Below are positions 38,421-48,700 of a stretch of DNA of 64,000 bases, piece after piece. The DNA is taken from assembly GCA_026418175.1 (NCBI GenBank), contig JAOABX010000014.1, forward strand, positions 1 to 64,000. Direction: 5' to 3'. The notes below the pieces were generated by a model that saw nothing but the letters and a program-made list of their open reading frames with translations, did not search any database and was not told the DNA's origin. The translations under genes and the position numbers were made by a program. Numbering within the stretch: the stretch's first letter is position 1; each line of letters starts with the position of its first letter. This stretch comes from Flavobacteriales bacterium. GTDB taxonomy: Bacteria; Bacteroidota; Bacteroidia; CAIKAF01.

Positions 38421-40208
38421 CTACATGCCTACTTGTAATCCAACAAGGTACTTATACAATCCACCTTCTTTTTGCACCAGGGTTTGATGATTTCCTTTTT
38501 CAACCAATTCTCCCCGATCAATAACTAAAATTTGATCAGCATTTCGAATGGTGCTTAATCGGTGTGCAATAACAATAGAAGTTCTTCCCTGCATCAACTT
38601 TTCCAATGCATCTTGTACCTGGCGTTCTGATTCTGAATCAAGCGAACTGGTAGCTTCATCCAATAATAATATGGCCGGGTCACTTAAAACCGCCCGGGCA
38701 ATAGCAATTCGCTGACGCTGCCCACCGGATAGTTTGGTACCTCGTTCTCCAACTATCGTATCATAGCCATCCGGGAACGAAGTAATAAATTCATGTGCAT
38801 TGGCCTTACGGGCTGCTTCAATAATTTCTTCTTCCGTGGCATCTGGCTTTCCATACAAAATATTATCACGAATGGTTCCTCCAAATAGAATCACATCCTG
38901 TGGCACCAAAGCAATTTGACTTCGGTAAAACGTAAGATCATAGTCAACAACCGATTTACCATCAACCAATATAACTCCGGAAGTTGGTTCAAACAAGCGA
39001 AGTAATAAGGCTGTAATTGTAGATTTTCCAGCTCCGCTCGAGCCAACAATAGCTAATTGTTTTCCAGGCTCAATATTAAAACTTAAATTTCGTATTACCG
39101 GAAATTCTTTTCTTGAAGGATAAGCAAAACAAACATTATTAAATTCAATGCTACCTTCAAATCTTCTATCAATTTTCTTGAATTCATGGCTAAGCTCCAT
39201 TTCCGGCTTTTCATCCAAAATATCCAGTAAATTTTCAGTAGCTCCGATAGATTTTTGCAATTGAGAATATGTATCAGCTAATCCGCCTACAGATCCGGCC
39301 ATGAATACAGATAAAAGAAAAAACTGAAATAAATTACCCCCTGTAATTTCTCCTTTAGCTACTAAATCAGAACCAAACCATACGATGGCTACCACGCTTC
39401 CAAATAAAAAAACAATCAACGTAGAAGCAAATATTCCGCGGATGATTGCATTTTTCATTCCGGTACGAATTAAATCATCTGTCACTTTAGCATACCTTCG
39501 CGATTCAAACCATTCACCTGTGAATGCCTTTACCGTTACCATTCCCGTAAGTGTCTCTTCTACGATAGTTTGTGATTCTGCCACCTGATTTTGAGCTTTT
39601 TTAGAGAGTTTTCTTACATATCGCCCAAATGAAACTGCAAACAGTGCCAGTGCAGGCAAGGTAGCCAGCATAAATAAAGCAAGTTTCCACGAAGTGGACC
39701 ACATGATGGCCACACTACCTATAATGATAATTATTTGTCGTATAAACTCAGCCAAATAGGTAGTAAGCGAATCTTTTATTGTACTTATATCTGATGATAT
39801 TCGACTGGAAAGCTCGCCGGTTCGTTTAGATGCATAATACTGCATAGGTAATATCAGTAATTGATTAAATACATCTTTACGAAGTTTGGCAATGGAATTT
39901 TCAGTAACAATTGAAAATGTGTAAATACGCAGGTAGGATGTTATTGCCTGAACAATTAATAAAACACCCAATAAAAGAGTAACCTGCCATACTTTTTCCT
40001 TGAAATTTTGTTGGGTAAAATCAATCAATTCACCCAAAGACGAAAAAATAGCCAAGGAGCTAACACTTGAAATTGCTAAACATATCAAGCCAATGATGAA
40101 TGGCACCCGATAAGGCGCTATATAGCGAAAAATTCGCATAGACCTGCGAAAACTTTCCCGGGAGATTCGTTTTTTTTCTGTTTGTACTTGCATGGATTTA
40201 AACTTCAT
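38421..40208 (-). CDS. ABC transporter, permease/ATP-binding fusion (exporter type)
   Basis: Walker A GSSGAGKST, signature LSGGQRQR, Walker B ILLLDEATSSLD, 6 TMs. Confidence 0.95.
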   Translation of the reverse strand: MKFKSMQVQTEKKRISRESFRRSMRIFRYIAPYRVPFIIGLICLAISSVSSLAIFSSLGELIDFTQQNFKEKVWQVTLLLGVLLIVQAITSYLRIYTFSIVTENSIAKLRKDVFNQLLILPMQYYASKRTGELSSRISSDISTIKDSLTTYLAEFIRQIIIIIGSVAIMWSTSWKLALFMLATLPALALFAVSFGRYVRKLSKKAQNQVAESQTIVEETLTGMVTVKAFTGEWFESRRYAKVTDDLIRTGMKNAIIRGIFASTLIVFLFGSVVAIVWFGSDLVAKGEITGGNLFQFFLLSVFMAGSVGGLADTYSQLQKSIGATENLLDILDEKPEMELSHEFKKIDRRFEGSIEFNNVCFAYPSRKEFPVIRNLSFNIEPGKQLAIVGSSGAGKSTITALLLRLFEPTSGVILVDGKSVVDYDLTFYRSQIALVPQDVILFGGTIRDNILYGKPDATEEEIIEAARKANAHEFITSFPDGYDTIVGERGTKLSGGQRQRIAIARAVLSDPAILLLDEATSSLDSESERQVQDALEKLMQGRTSIVIAHRLSTIRNADQILVIDRGELVEKGNHQTLVQKEGGLYKYLVGLQVGM

Positions 40209-40246
40209 GCAAAGGAAAGAAATTCAGTGCAAAATATCAGGAAAAT

Positions 40247-41125
40247 TTAACTAGATAGCTTTACACGCATGCGATGTAAAAAAGTTAATATTTTTGAGGG
40301 GGATTGAGGAAGTGAGGTCCCAAGCCAAGTCTTCCCCATTTGTAAATAATGAGTTTTGAAAAACGAAGCAGTAATGCCCCATTTTTTGACAAATTGTTTT
40401 CTTCCGTTGTTGAGCTTTACCCTACCGGTTGATTTTGACATAAAATGATATACTTTGCTGTTTCCTACTCCCACAAAATACCGCACGCCAGCCTGCCAGA
40501 GCTTCATGCTAAAGTCAGGATCAGAATATAAACCTGGGGAAAATTCTTCACTATATCCCCCAACTTTGTCCCAAAATTCTCGATGTACCAGGCTGGGAGG
40601 CCATGTTGCTCCACACCAATGAGGTTTTAACAACGATGAATATTCCTTGAGTAATTTCTCTTTTTGAAATAATTCTGGGGTTCTTCCATAATCAAAAGGC
40701 GATAATACACAGTTATTCGCACTTTCTTCTGGTTCTATCATGGTAGAAGATAAATAAAAAGCATTGCTGGGAAATTGGGTTATCATATCAACCAATGCGG
40801 TATCCCAACCGGGCAAAGGCACCATATCATCATTCATGTAGAGTATATAATCGTGCTTCGCCAATTTATAAGCCATATTAAGGGCTATGCATACCCCAAC
40901 ATTTTGGGGAGTATAAGTAAATTCTATTCCTTGCTGTTTCAACCATGCAAGGGTACCATCCACCCCCTCGTTAACATGCACAATAATTTGATGATTGAAA
41001 GCTGAATATTCTTGAATAGAAGCTATGCATAATTGAAGATACGGCAAGTTATTCCAGGTAGGTATTAAAATAGAAAAAACCATAGGTTTGCTATGGTTTT
41101 GGGATGCATGCTTTAGTTTTTCCAT
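40247..41125 (-). CDS. Glycosyltransferase family 2 protein
   Basis: FSILIPTWNNLPYLQLCI, YILYMNDDMVPL. Confidence 0.92.
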   Translation of the reverse strand: MEKLKHASQNHSKPMVFSILIPTWNNLPYLQLCIASIQEYSAFNHQIIVHVNEGVDGTLAWLKQQGIEFTYTPQNVGVCIALNMAYKLAKHDYILYMNDDMVPLPGWDTALVDMITQFPSNAFYLSSTMIEPEESANNCVLSPFDYGRTPELFQKEKLLKEYSSLLKPHWCGATWPPSLVHREFWDKVGGYSEEFSPGLYSDPDFSMKLWQAGVRYFVGVGNSKVYHFMSKSTGRVKLNNGRKQFVKKWGITASFFKTHYLQMGKTWLGTSLPQSPSKILTFLHRMRVKLSS

Positions 41126-42847
41126 TTATTCTTCTTCTATCTCCATTTCTTCGGCTGTTCCATTTTCATCTTCCACGAGTTTTATTTCAAACGATGGATC
41201 AAAAATGGCCTTATATCGTTTCTTATCTTTAAGTATTGCAATGGCTTCTTTTACCTCCTGATCCGTACTAATTGAAGCTTCAATTCTTCCACGTTGATAA
41301 TAATAACGAGATACAATTTCTTCAGTCAGAAATTCAGCTATTTCATCTTTATATTTGATGATGTCTTTATTTTTTGAAAGTTGTTTTTTATCAACCAAAG
41401 CTTTATATTCATTTTCAATGGACTCAAAATATTTTTCTTTTTGAGCTGTTTTCTGGAACTCTTCAAGTAGTTTTTCACTTTGGGTAGTATATTCATAGCT
41501 TTTTCCTTTCAAAAATTCCAAAAATAAATCATACTCACTCTGATCTACTTTAAAAGTTTTAGCATCAGGGATGGAAGCATGTTTTACACGATAAGTGGTA
41601 GCATAATCAAAAATGTGATTATTACTTAATAAACTTCTAAGCACGTTGCTATACTTGCGGGGTTTAACAGGAATATCCGGATAAATACCTCCCCCATCAT
41701 ATACAATTCTACCGTTTTTGGTTTTGAATTTACTTCGTAAAGAATCGGGAATTGTACCTGCACTACCATCTGCATTTTTATTAGAATAATCCAAAGCCTG
41801 AATACACCTTCCGCTGGGTATATAATATTTTGAAGTCGTAACTTTTAATTGAGTGTTATAAACCAACGGACGGGTAGATTGCACCAATCCTTTTCCAAAT
41901 GTTCGTTGACCAATTACAACTCCCCTGTCTAAATCCTGTATCGTACCGGAAACAATTTCAGATGCAGAAGCAGAACCACGATTTACCAATACGGCCAATG
42001 GGATGTTAGCATCTACTGCTGCATTCAGGGTTTTATAACTTTTATTCCATTCTTCCACTTTTCCTTTGGTACTCACTACCAATTGATTTCGATCCACAAA
42101 TACATTCACCACATTAATTGCTTCGCGAAGTAAACCACCCGGATTTCCTCTCAGGTCGAGAATTACACCTTCCAATTCATTGTTCTTTTTTAGATCCTGC
42201 AAGGCAGCTTTAACATCATTGCCTGCATTGTTAGTAAATCCGCGAAGTTTAATGTAACCTATTTTTTCATCTACCATGCCATAGTAAGGCACATTCTTTA
42301 TTTTTATCTCTTCACGATTTACTTCAAACTTCAGCGTTCCTTGCGTTCCTTCACGTTGTATTACTATGGTAGCAGTTGTATTGGGTGCACCGCGAAGAAT
42401 TTTTACTACATCGTCCGTGCTCTTTCCTTTGGTTGACTGGCCGTTCACTTCAATAATAACATCACCGGCCATAATTCCTGCTTTTTGAGCCGGAAATCCC
42501 TCATAGGGTTCTGTAACTACAATGTAATCTCCTTTTTTTCTTACAACAGCTCCAATACCGCCATACTGGCCGGTAGTAGTGAGGCGATGGTCTTCAATTT
42601 CTGATTCAGGAATAAAAGTGGTGTAGGGATCTAGCGATTTCAACATGGCATCAATACCGGTTTTGGTCAATTCTCCGGGCTTGATCTCATCTACATAATA
42701 AATATCCAACTCTTTAAATAATGTGGAGAATATTTCGAGGTTTTTTGAAACTTCAAAATAATGGTCATAGCTTACTGAAACTACACTAATAATTCCCAAA
42801 AGAAGGCCCAGAAAAAAATGCCTGTATTTTTTTACAATGTTTTGCAT
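41126..42847 (-). CDS. S41 family C-terminal processing peptidase with PDZ domain
   Basis: PDZ PAQKAGIMAGDVIIEVNG, LDLRGNPGG, NRGSASASEIVSG, TFGKGLVQ; likely start MQNIVKK. Confidence 0.94.
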   Translation of the reverse strand: MQNIVKKYRHFFLGLLLGIISVVSVSYDHYFEVSKNLEIFSTLFKELDIYYVDEIKPGELTKTGIDAMLKSLDPYTTFIPESEIEDHRLTTTGQYGGIGAVVRKKGDYIVVTEPYEGFPAQKAGIMAGDVIIEVNGQSTKGKSTDDVVKILRGAPNTTATIVIQREGTQGTLKFEVNREEIKIKNVPYYGMVDEKIGYIKLRGFTNNAGNDVKAALQDLKKNNELEGVILDLRGNPGGLLREAINVVNVFVDRNQLVVSTKGKVEEWNKSYKTLNAAVDANIPLAVLVNRGSASASEIVSGTIQDLDRGVVIGQRTFGKGLVQSTRPLVYNTQLKVTTSKYYIPSGRCIQALDYSNKNADGSAGTIPDSLRSKFKTKNGRIVYDGGGIYPDIPVKPRKYSNVLRSLLSNNHIFDYATTYRVKHASIPDAKTFKVDQSEYDLFLEFLKGKSYEYTTQSEKLLEEFQKTAQKEKYFESIENEYKALVDKKQLSKNKDIIKYKDEIAEFLTEEIVSRYYYQRGRIEASISTDQEVKEAIAILKDKKRYKAIFDPSFEIKLVEDENGTAEEMEIEEE

Positions 42848-42913
42848 GCCTTTACACAATTTCAAATCTAACGTAAGTAGAAAATATTTGTTATGAAAAT
42901 ACAATATATTTGA

Positions 42914-43327
42914 TTAAATTTTATTCAATTCATGCCTTTCATCAAATAATTGTTGTTCCATCCGTTTGATTAGTTGCAGCCAGGCATTATTTATTTCTGA
43001 AGTAGGTAATAACTCATGATGCACATAGATGAACGACAACTGTAATTGTTTATGGGAAAGTATTGGCCAATTAGCTATGGTTGGCCTAGAAAGGCGAAAT
43101 ACTTCCCGCATTTGTCGTTTTGCCCTGTTTCGGGCTGGAGCTGATGATAATTTTTTTTTAGATGCCGTAAACATCACAACCACTGGTTCATCATTTTTCC
43201 GATCAACCAATTGAAACTTTAAAAGTATAGGAAATTGAAACATAGATGTTCCATGAGCATACAAATTTTCAATGGCTTTTTTATGCTTTAACCTCACCGA
43301 TGCCGGTAATCCATACTTCCTGCTCAA
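42914..43327 (-). CDS. rnpA: Ribonuclease P protein component
   Basis: ARNRAKRQMREVFRL motif. Confidence 0.92.
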   Translation of the reverse strand: MSRKYGLPASVRLKHKKAIENLYAHGTSMFQFPILLKFQLVDRKNDEPVVVMFTASKKKLSSAPARNRAKRQMREVFRLSRPTIANWPILSHKQLQLSFIYVHHELLPTSEINNAWLQLIKRMEQQLFDERHELNKI

Positions 43328-43330
43328 GGA

Positions 43331-44581
43331 TTATTTTTTCTTTAGTGTAGCTTTTTTTGCAGCCTTTTTTACAATTTTCTTTGCTTTACTTTTTTTATTT
43401 AACGCAGATTTTTTTTTCGAAACCGCTTTTTTAACGGTTTTCTTTTTTGATTTAGTTGCAGCTTGTTTTTTCACAACTGGCTTTACCTTTTTTGCAGTTT
43501 TAGCATCAGATTTGGCCTTTTTTACAGGTTTTGATGCTTTTTTTGCCGGTTTTTTTGTTGTTGATTTAGTTTTGGACTTATTGGCAGGAGCTGTGGTTTT
43601 TGAAGAAATTTTTTTCTTGGCTGTTTTAGTGGAATCTGCTTTAGAAACTTCCGTATTATCAAGCATTTTTTGGGTTGCTCGTTTTGCTTTGGGGGAAACT
43701 GCTTTAGTCTTGGGTTTATTATCTACTTGCTCCTCAACCGGCTTTGCCTTTGATTTTGATTTGGGTTTATCAATAATAACCGGCTCTTTCTTCGATTCTG
43801 AAGGAATAATCGGTATATAAGGTTGGGGGGATACACCGTTTTTATTAGTTTCTTTAATAAACCATTCCAACGCCATTGTCATAGAAGGGGCATGGGGCAT
43901 AGGAGCTACAAGATCAACACGTAACCCTTTAGATATAGCTGCCTGATAGGTTATAACACCAAATACTCCGATTTTTTGTTCACCCTGCTGATAATCAGGG
44001 AAATTATCAAACAACGATTGAACACCGTGTGGGCTAAAGAACAGGATAAGATCAAAATCCTTGATTTTCACACTAGTCATATCGCTGCTTACGGTTTTAT
44101 AAAAAATTCCTTTGGTGTAATTAATTCGATTCAAATCCAGAAATTCCGTGATTTTATCAGTATGCTTATCAGAGCAAGGAAATAGGAATTTTTCATCTTT
44201 ATTTTTCCGGATTGGTTCTGCCAATTCCTCAATACTTTGCTGGGCAAAAAATATTTTTCGTTTCCGATAGACAATGTATTTTTGCAAATACAACGCTACA
44301 GCTTCTGTTAAACAGAAGTATTTATTTTTTTCAGGTACAGTGAAACGCAATTCATTGGCAATGCGGAAATAGTGATCCACTGCATTCCTACTGTTTAGAA
44401 TGATACAACTATACTGGGAAAGATCAATTCGTTGTTTTCGAAAATCAATAGCCGACAATCCCTCAACCTTAATAAATTGTTTAAATTCAAGATTTACTTT
44501 GTAGTTTCGTGCTATATCAAAATAGGGCGATTTTTCAGAATCAGGACGAGGCTGACTAATGAGCACATTTTTGATTTTCAT
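43331..44581 (-). CDS. hemD: Uroporphyrinogen-III synthase family protein with long Lys/Ala-rich C-terminal tail
   Basis: N-terminal ~260 aa fit the Bacteroidota HemD pattern (ISQPRP, NSRNAVDHYF, FFSPHGVQSLF); C-terminal ~155 aa KKAKK/KPVKK low complexity; flanked by DUF4271 and rnpA. Confidence 0.82.
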   Translation of the reverse strand: MKIKNVLISQPRPDSEKSPYFDIARNYKVNLEFKQFIKVEGLSAIDFRKQRIDLSQYSCIILNSRNAVDHYFRIANELRFTVPEKNKYFCLTEAVALYLQKYIVYRKRKIFFAQQSIEELAEPIRKNKDEKFLFPCSDKHTDKITEFLDLNRINYTKGIFYKTVSSDMTSVKIKDFDLILFFSPHGVQSLFDNFPDYQQGEQKIGVFGVITYQAAISKGLRVDLVAPMPHAPSMTMALEWFIKETNKNGVSPQPYIPIIPSESKKEPVIIDKPKSKSKAKPVEEQVDNKPKTKAVSPKAKRATQKMLDNTEVSKADSTKTAKKKISSKTTAPANKSKTKSTTKKPAKKASKPVKKAKSDAKTAKKVKPVVKKQAATKSKKKTVKKAVSKKKSALNKKSKAKKIVKKAAKKATLKKK

Positions 44582-44606
44582 TCTCTCGGGCTTTTTGGGT
44601 TAGAAA

Positions 44607-45542
44607 TTATTCTACTTTAGCTATTATACTTATTAGCCTGATAATGAGCAAAAGAGGAACAATTTCGAGGGTGCAAAGATAAACAAATAAGTAAAAAACG
44701 GAAAACAATCCGTTAGGATTACCATGCATCCAAATTCTTATGAGCTGATATAACCAAATTCCTCCTAATCCTACCCCTATCATCAATGGATGTAACCATG
44801 TTTCCAAACCAAGTTTTAAAGCATCATTTAAAAAAAAGGGGGTTAAAAAAATTGCCACAAACAACTGTGTAACATATGAAAATTGTACATGAAACATGGC
44901 TAGTTGGCGCGTTGAAAAAATCCATCCCCAGACGGCAATAATTAATGAACGTAACAATGGTATAAAGATAATTGCTAACATCAATGAAGATGAAATACCA
45001 ATTTTCAACCCATCAGAATAACCAAGAAAAGGGAATACTCGGGATATAATCACTGCAGAAATAATGAGCGAGGATAGAAGGTAAGCAGTAAATACCAGAG
45101 GCCCCCAACCCGGTTGGTACTCTTCAACAAATCTTCTAAAATTATTGGGTCGAAAACTACTTGTAATGAGTTGTGAAATTTTGTTTGCTGTATTTAATTT
45201 AATGATTACAATCAGAGTTAAGGATATTATTAACAATATTCCAAGAAAAATAGAAAGCACTTTGTTATTCTCCACTAATATGGGATTAAAGCATAGTGCT
45301 TTCCATACACTTTTTTCAAAAAGTGAAGGCACATAATGTATTAAAGAATCATTTGCTGATTGATTACCAGCAACAAAACTTGTTCGTTGAATGGCAGCAT
45401 CTAAATCAAAATACATCCAGGATGAATTAGATACCTGCCAACTAGAATCTACCGGCGATATCAAAGGCTGTGTAAGATCTAAGCTTACAGGAAGCTGATT
45501 TAATGTATCTGAACTTTTGTATAATTGAATATGTTGTGGCAA
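44607..45542 (-). CDS. DUF4271-type membrane protein
   Basis: TMs and LAMFHVQFSYVTQLF... pattern; position upstream of hemD; N-terminus uncertain (TTG start in track). Confidence 0.75.
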   Translation of the reverse strand: MPQHIQLYKSSDTLNQLPVSLDLTQPLISPVDSSWQVSNSSWMYFDLDAAIQRTSFVAGNQSANDSLIHYVPSLFEKSVWKALCFNPILVENNKVLSIFLGILLIISLTLIVIIKLNTANKISQLITSSFRPNNFRRFVEEYQPGWGPLVFTAYLLSSLIISAVIISRVFPFLGYSDGLKIGISSSLMLAIIFIPLLRSLIIAVWGWIFSTRQLAMFHVQFSYVTQLFVAIFLTPFFLNDALKLGLETWLHPLMIGVGLGGIWLYQLIRIWMHGNPNGLFSVFYLFVYLCTLEIVPLLLIIRLISIIAKVE

Positions 45543-45619
45543 CTGTATGTTTTTCTGTAGAACAAAAATACAAGCTAATCAACTGGAAGAAATGATTGTT
45601 GATATAAAAAATGAAAAAG

Positions 45620-46321
45620 TTAATTGCGTAAGGTGTCAGCAAATAATTTTTTTTGCAAAAAGGGCTCCAGCCGATTAACTACTTCGAAAGCCCAGGTTTT
45701 GGCAGTTTTTCCGGTAAAATGTGCCGATACAAGCGTATCATGGCCAACAATATCATCTGATCGAACCAAATAACCATTGGGATATGCAGCCATTCCTTTT
45801 TCAATAGCCTGGTAACGGATAGCCACATTCATTCTTCGAAAAGGACCTACCCATACATACGGCATTTTAGGATTAAACGTATGTAAAATACCAAGTAATT
45901 CCTGATGAGCATTGATATTATTTGATCCTAGTGCGATGATTACTGCATCCGGCTGCCAAAAATTTAGTACTTGTATTAATTTACTACCTATATTTCTCAA
46001 AATGGGTTTTTGAGTAGCTACATCCGCTCTTTCAAAAACGGGAATGGTGCATTGCTGACAAATTTTATCTGAACAACAAGTTAATCGTACTTTGTACCCA
46101 CAACAAAAATTTGTCATTCGTAATGTATAATGTTTTGAACCTGCCCCACCAATACCAATTGACAATATATCATACTTGCCGGTTTCATGAAGCTTGCGAT
46201 GAAAAAATTCGCCAAAATATCCCATCATATGAGAATCACCTAATATTAAAATATTTTTAGGCGACTGAGCAATTAGAGGAAACACAATACATATCAAAGC
46301 AAAGGTAATGGTTGGTTTCAT
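45620..46321 (-). CDS. Secreted SGNH-hydrolase-like protein with Cys-rich insert
   Basis: Signal peptide, ILGDSHMMGYFG block I, ALGSNNIN block III, SAHFTGKTA; FCCGYKVRLTCCSDKICQQC insert. Confidence 0.75.
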   Translation of the reverse strand: MKPTITFALICIVFPLIAQSPKNILILGDSHMMGYFGEFFHRKLHETGKYDILSIGIGGAGSKHYTLRMTNFCCGYKVRLTCCSDKICQQCTIPVFERADVATQKPILRNIGSKLIQVLNFWQPDAVIIALGSNNINAHQELLGILHTFNPKMPYVWVGPFRRMNVAIRYQAIEKGMAAYPNGYLVRSDDIVGHDTLVSAHFTGKTAKTWAFEVVNRLEPFLQKKLFADTLRN

Positions 46322-46363
46322 ATTACCGGGCTGTTTGTCAAAAATAACATAAAAAAATTAATG

Positions 46364-47425
46364 TCATTGTTGCAAACGCTTGTTGAATCTATGTACATCG
46401 ATTTCAACCGGAACAGGTGTTTTATTCAGCAAATGTTCTAGTAGTGCATTACAAGCAAATGGATTAAGAATCAGCCCCTTGCTCCCATATCCGTTTAATA
46501 TCGCTGCTGAAGAAACAGTAGGATGCAGCCCTACTACCGGCCTTCGATCGGCAACTGCCGGCCGAACTCCTGCTACATGTTCTTTTACAATAAAAGAAGA
46601 GCGGGTTATTTGTTTCACGTTTTGAAGAATTTCAGCAGCCCCTTCTGGAGTAGGAGTACTGGTTAAATCATCCCAAACATAGGTAGATCCGGCTTTGCAT
46701 GTTCCATCAGAAAGTGGTATCAAAAATATTTTTTTATGCACTATAACATGCGGGATAGGTGCATTGAATTGAAGGGTTAACACCTCGCCTTTGCAGGGAC
46801 GAAAAGGAATATTTTTCCATAAGGGATGGTTTGTAGCCGCCACCCCTTCGCAATGAATTACGAACCTGGCTTCATATTCATTCATTTGTACATTGGATGC
46901 ATGGTAACTCCATTTCTGCTCTTCGGCTTCAAGAACTAACAAGGGCGATTTATTTTCAGCTAACCATTGATGAAGATGCTGAAGCATAAATGGTATATCC
47001 ACATACAAAGCTCCGGTAATTTTTATACATCCATGAGTTGCATTCATCAACATACCGGAAATATTTTCCACATCACCAGTACAGAAATTACCAAGCATTC
47101 CGGTTTCTGCCTGTTGACGCCAGTATACGGCTTCATCCTTACTGCCCAGCAAATGATAAATTTCTGTTTCTTTAAAAAAATTAATTTTTAATACTGATTT
47201 TAATTCCTGATAAAACAAAACTGCTTGCGGATAAATTTCACTAGCCTTCCAAGTTAGTTGAACATTACGAATATGTATCGGGTTAAGTATACCATAAGCT
47301 GCCATGGAAGCAGGACGAGCCGAAGAGGTAACACGAAGCACTGTATAGCCTCGTTTTACTAGTTGATAGGCTATACTACTACCCGCCAAACCTGCACCGG
47401 TGACAATAAAATCAAATGTTTGCAC
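46364..47425 (-). CDS. FAD-dependent oxidoreductase (DAO/glycine oxidase-like)
   Basis: DFIVTGAGLAGSSIAYQLVKRG, AGVRPAVADRRPVVG, NGYGSKGLILNP. Confidence 0.9.
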   Translation of the reverse strand: MQTFDFIVTGAGLAGSSIAYQLVKRGYTVLRVTSSARPASMAAYGILNPIHIRNVQLTWKASEIYPQAVLFYQELKSVLKINFFKETEIYHLLGSKDEAVYWRQQAETGMLGNFCTGDVENISGMLMNATHGCIKITGALYVDIPFMLQHLHQWLAENKSPLLVLEAEEQKWSYHASNVQMNEYEARFVIHCEGVAATNHPLWKNIPFRPCKGEVLTLQFNAPIPHVIVHKKIFLIPLSDGTCKAGSTYVWDDLTSTPTPEGAAEILQNVKQITRSSFIVKEHVAGVRPAVADRRPVVGLHPTVSSAAILNGYGSKGLILNPFACNALLEHLLNKTPVPVEIDVHRFNKRLQQ

Positions 47426-47519
47426 CTTACAAAAGTAACAGAATTGTATTTGATAATTTGTGGATAAAATTCGATAATATCAGTCTGAATAAACTGTACT
47501 TTCGCTTAAAAGAAAAATT

Positions 47520-47912
47520 ATGACAACCTTTCAAAATAAAATTCAGGCAGTAGCTGATTTTCATAACGCATTTCGTATAGGAAATAATCATCATCCGGTA
47601 GCTTTATCAAAAGATGAAGCATTGCTACGCTACACTTTAATGCGTGAAGAAAACGAAGAATATTTGGAAGCAGCACAAAAAGGGGATTTAGTAGAAATAG
47701 CCGATGCGCTTGGAGACCAATTGTACATATTGCTTGGAACGATACTGCGTCATGGTTTACAAGATAAAATAGAAGCAATATTTGATGAAATACATCGTAG
47801 CAATATGAGCAAACTGGATGAAAATGGTCAGCCCATATATCGTGAAGATGGGAAAGTAATGAAGAGCTCCTTATATTTTAAGCCGGATATTAAAAGCATT
47901 CTAGAGCGATAA
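47520..47912 (+). CDS. MazG-like nucleoside triphosphate pyrophosphohydrolase family protein
   Basis: LMREENEEYLEAAQKGDLVEIADALGDQLYILLG EExxE...D motif. Confidence 0.88.
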   Translation: MTTFQNKIQAVADFHNAFRIGNNHHPVALSKDEALLRYTLMREENEEYLEAAQKGDLVEIADALGDQLYILLGTILRHGLQDKIEAIFDEIHRSNMSKLDENGQPIYREDGKVMKSSLYFKPDIKSILER

Positions 47913-48698
47913 ATGAAACTTTCCATTGAACAACTTCGAGAATTTTTAGAAGAAAAATATCGGCAATATAACCGTGCAGAATTCATAGAAACAGATCCAA
48001 TATCTATTCCACATCTATTTACAAAAAAAGAAGACCGGGAAATCATTGGTTTTCTAACAGCCACATTGGCTTGGGGGCAACGTCCTACCATTTTACGCAA
48101 AGCACGTCAGTTAGTAATGTGGATGGATAATGACCCACATGCTTTTATACTTTCTTTTACAACAAAAGATCTAAAACCATTCCAATCGTTTATCCATCGA
48201 ACATTCAATGGAATTGATACTGTTTTTTTTCTAAAAAGTCTGCAGAGAATTTATCGTGATTATCGTGATTTAGAAGAAGTCTTTGTAAATGGAATACAAC
48301 ATTACCCCCACTCATTAGGCCACGTCATTCATCATTTTAGAAATGAGTTTTTTTCAATAAAACATCCACAAAGAACAGAAAAACATATAGCTGATCCGCT
48401 TCGAAATTCTTCGGCCAAACGAATTTGTATGTTTTTACGTTGGATGGTTCGAAAAGACAACTCCGGTGTTGATTTTGGAATTTGGGAAAAAATTTCTCCT
48501 GCCTGTTTACAACCTCCGCTCGACTTACATTCAGGTGCAACGGCAAGAAATCTAGGTTTGCTTATTCGCAAACAAAATGATTGGAAAGCCGTTGAAGAAT
48601 TGGGTAATAATCTTCGAATCCTCGACCCAAATGATCCGGTGAAATATGACTTTGCTTTGTACGGATTGGGGGTATTTGAAGGATTTAATAAACAGTAA
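47913..48698 (+). CDS. TIGR02757 family protein
   Basis: FLTATLAWGQRPTILRKARQLV, FLRWMVRKDNSGVDFGIWEKI, PLDLHSGATARNLGLL. Confidence 0.88.
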   Translation: MKLSIEQLREFLEEKYRQYNRAEFIETDPISIPHLFTKKEDREIIGFLTATLAWGQRPTILRKARQLVMWMDNDPHAFILSFTTKDLKPFQSFIHRTFNGIDTVFFLKSLQRIYRDYRDLEEVFVNGIQHYPHSLGHVIHHFRNEFFSIKHPQRTEKHIADPLRNSSAKRICMFLRWMVRKDNSGVDFGIWEKISPACLQPPLDLHSGATARNLGLLIRKQNDWKAVEELGNNLRILDPNDPVKYDFALYGLGVFEGFNKQ

Positions 48699-48700
48699 AC

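Noticed and set aside
43272-43820. 182-aa plus-strand ORF rich in Phe/Ala (FFFAAFFTIFF...)
   Set aside because: Exact antisense of the Lys/Ala-rich HemD tail; Lys codons read backwards give Phe/Leu. No start context or recognisable family.
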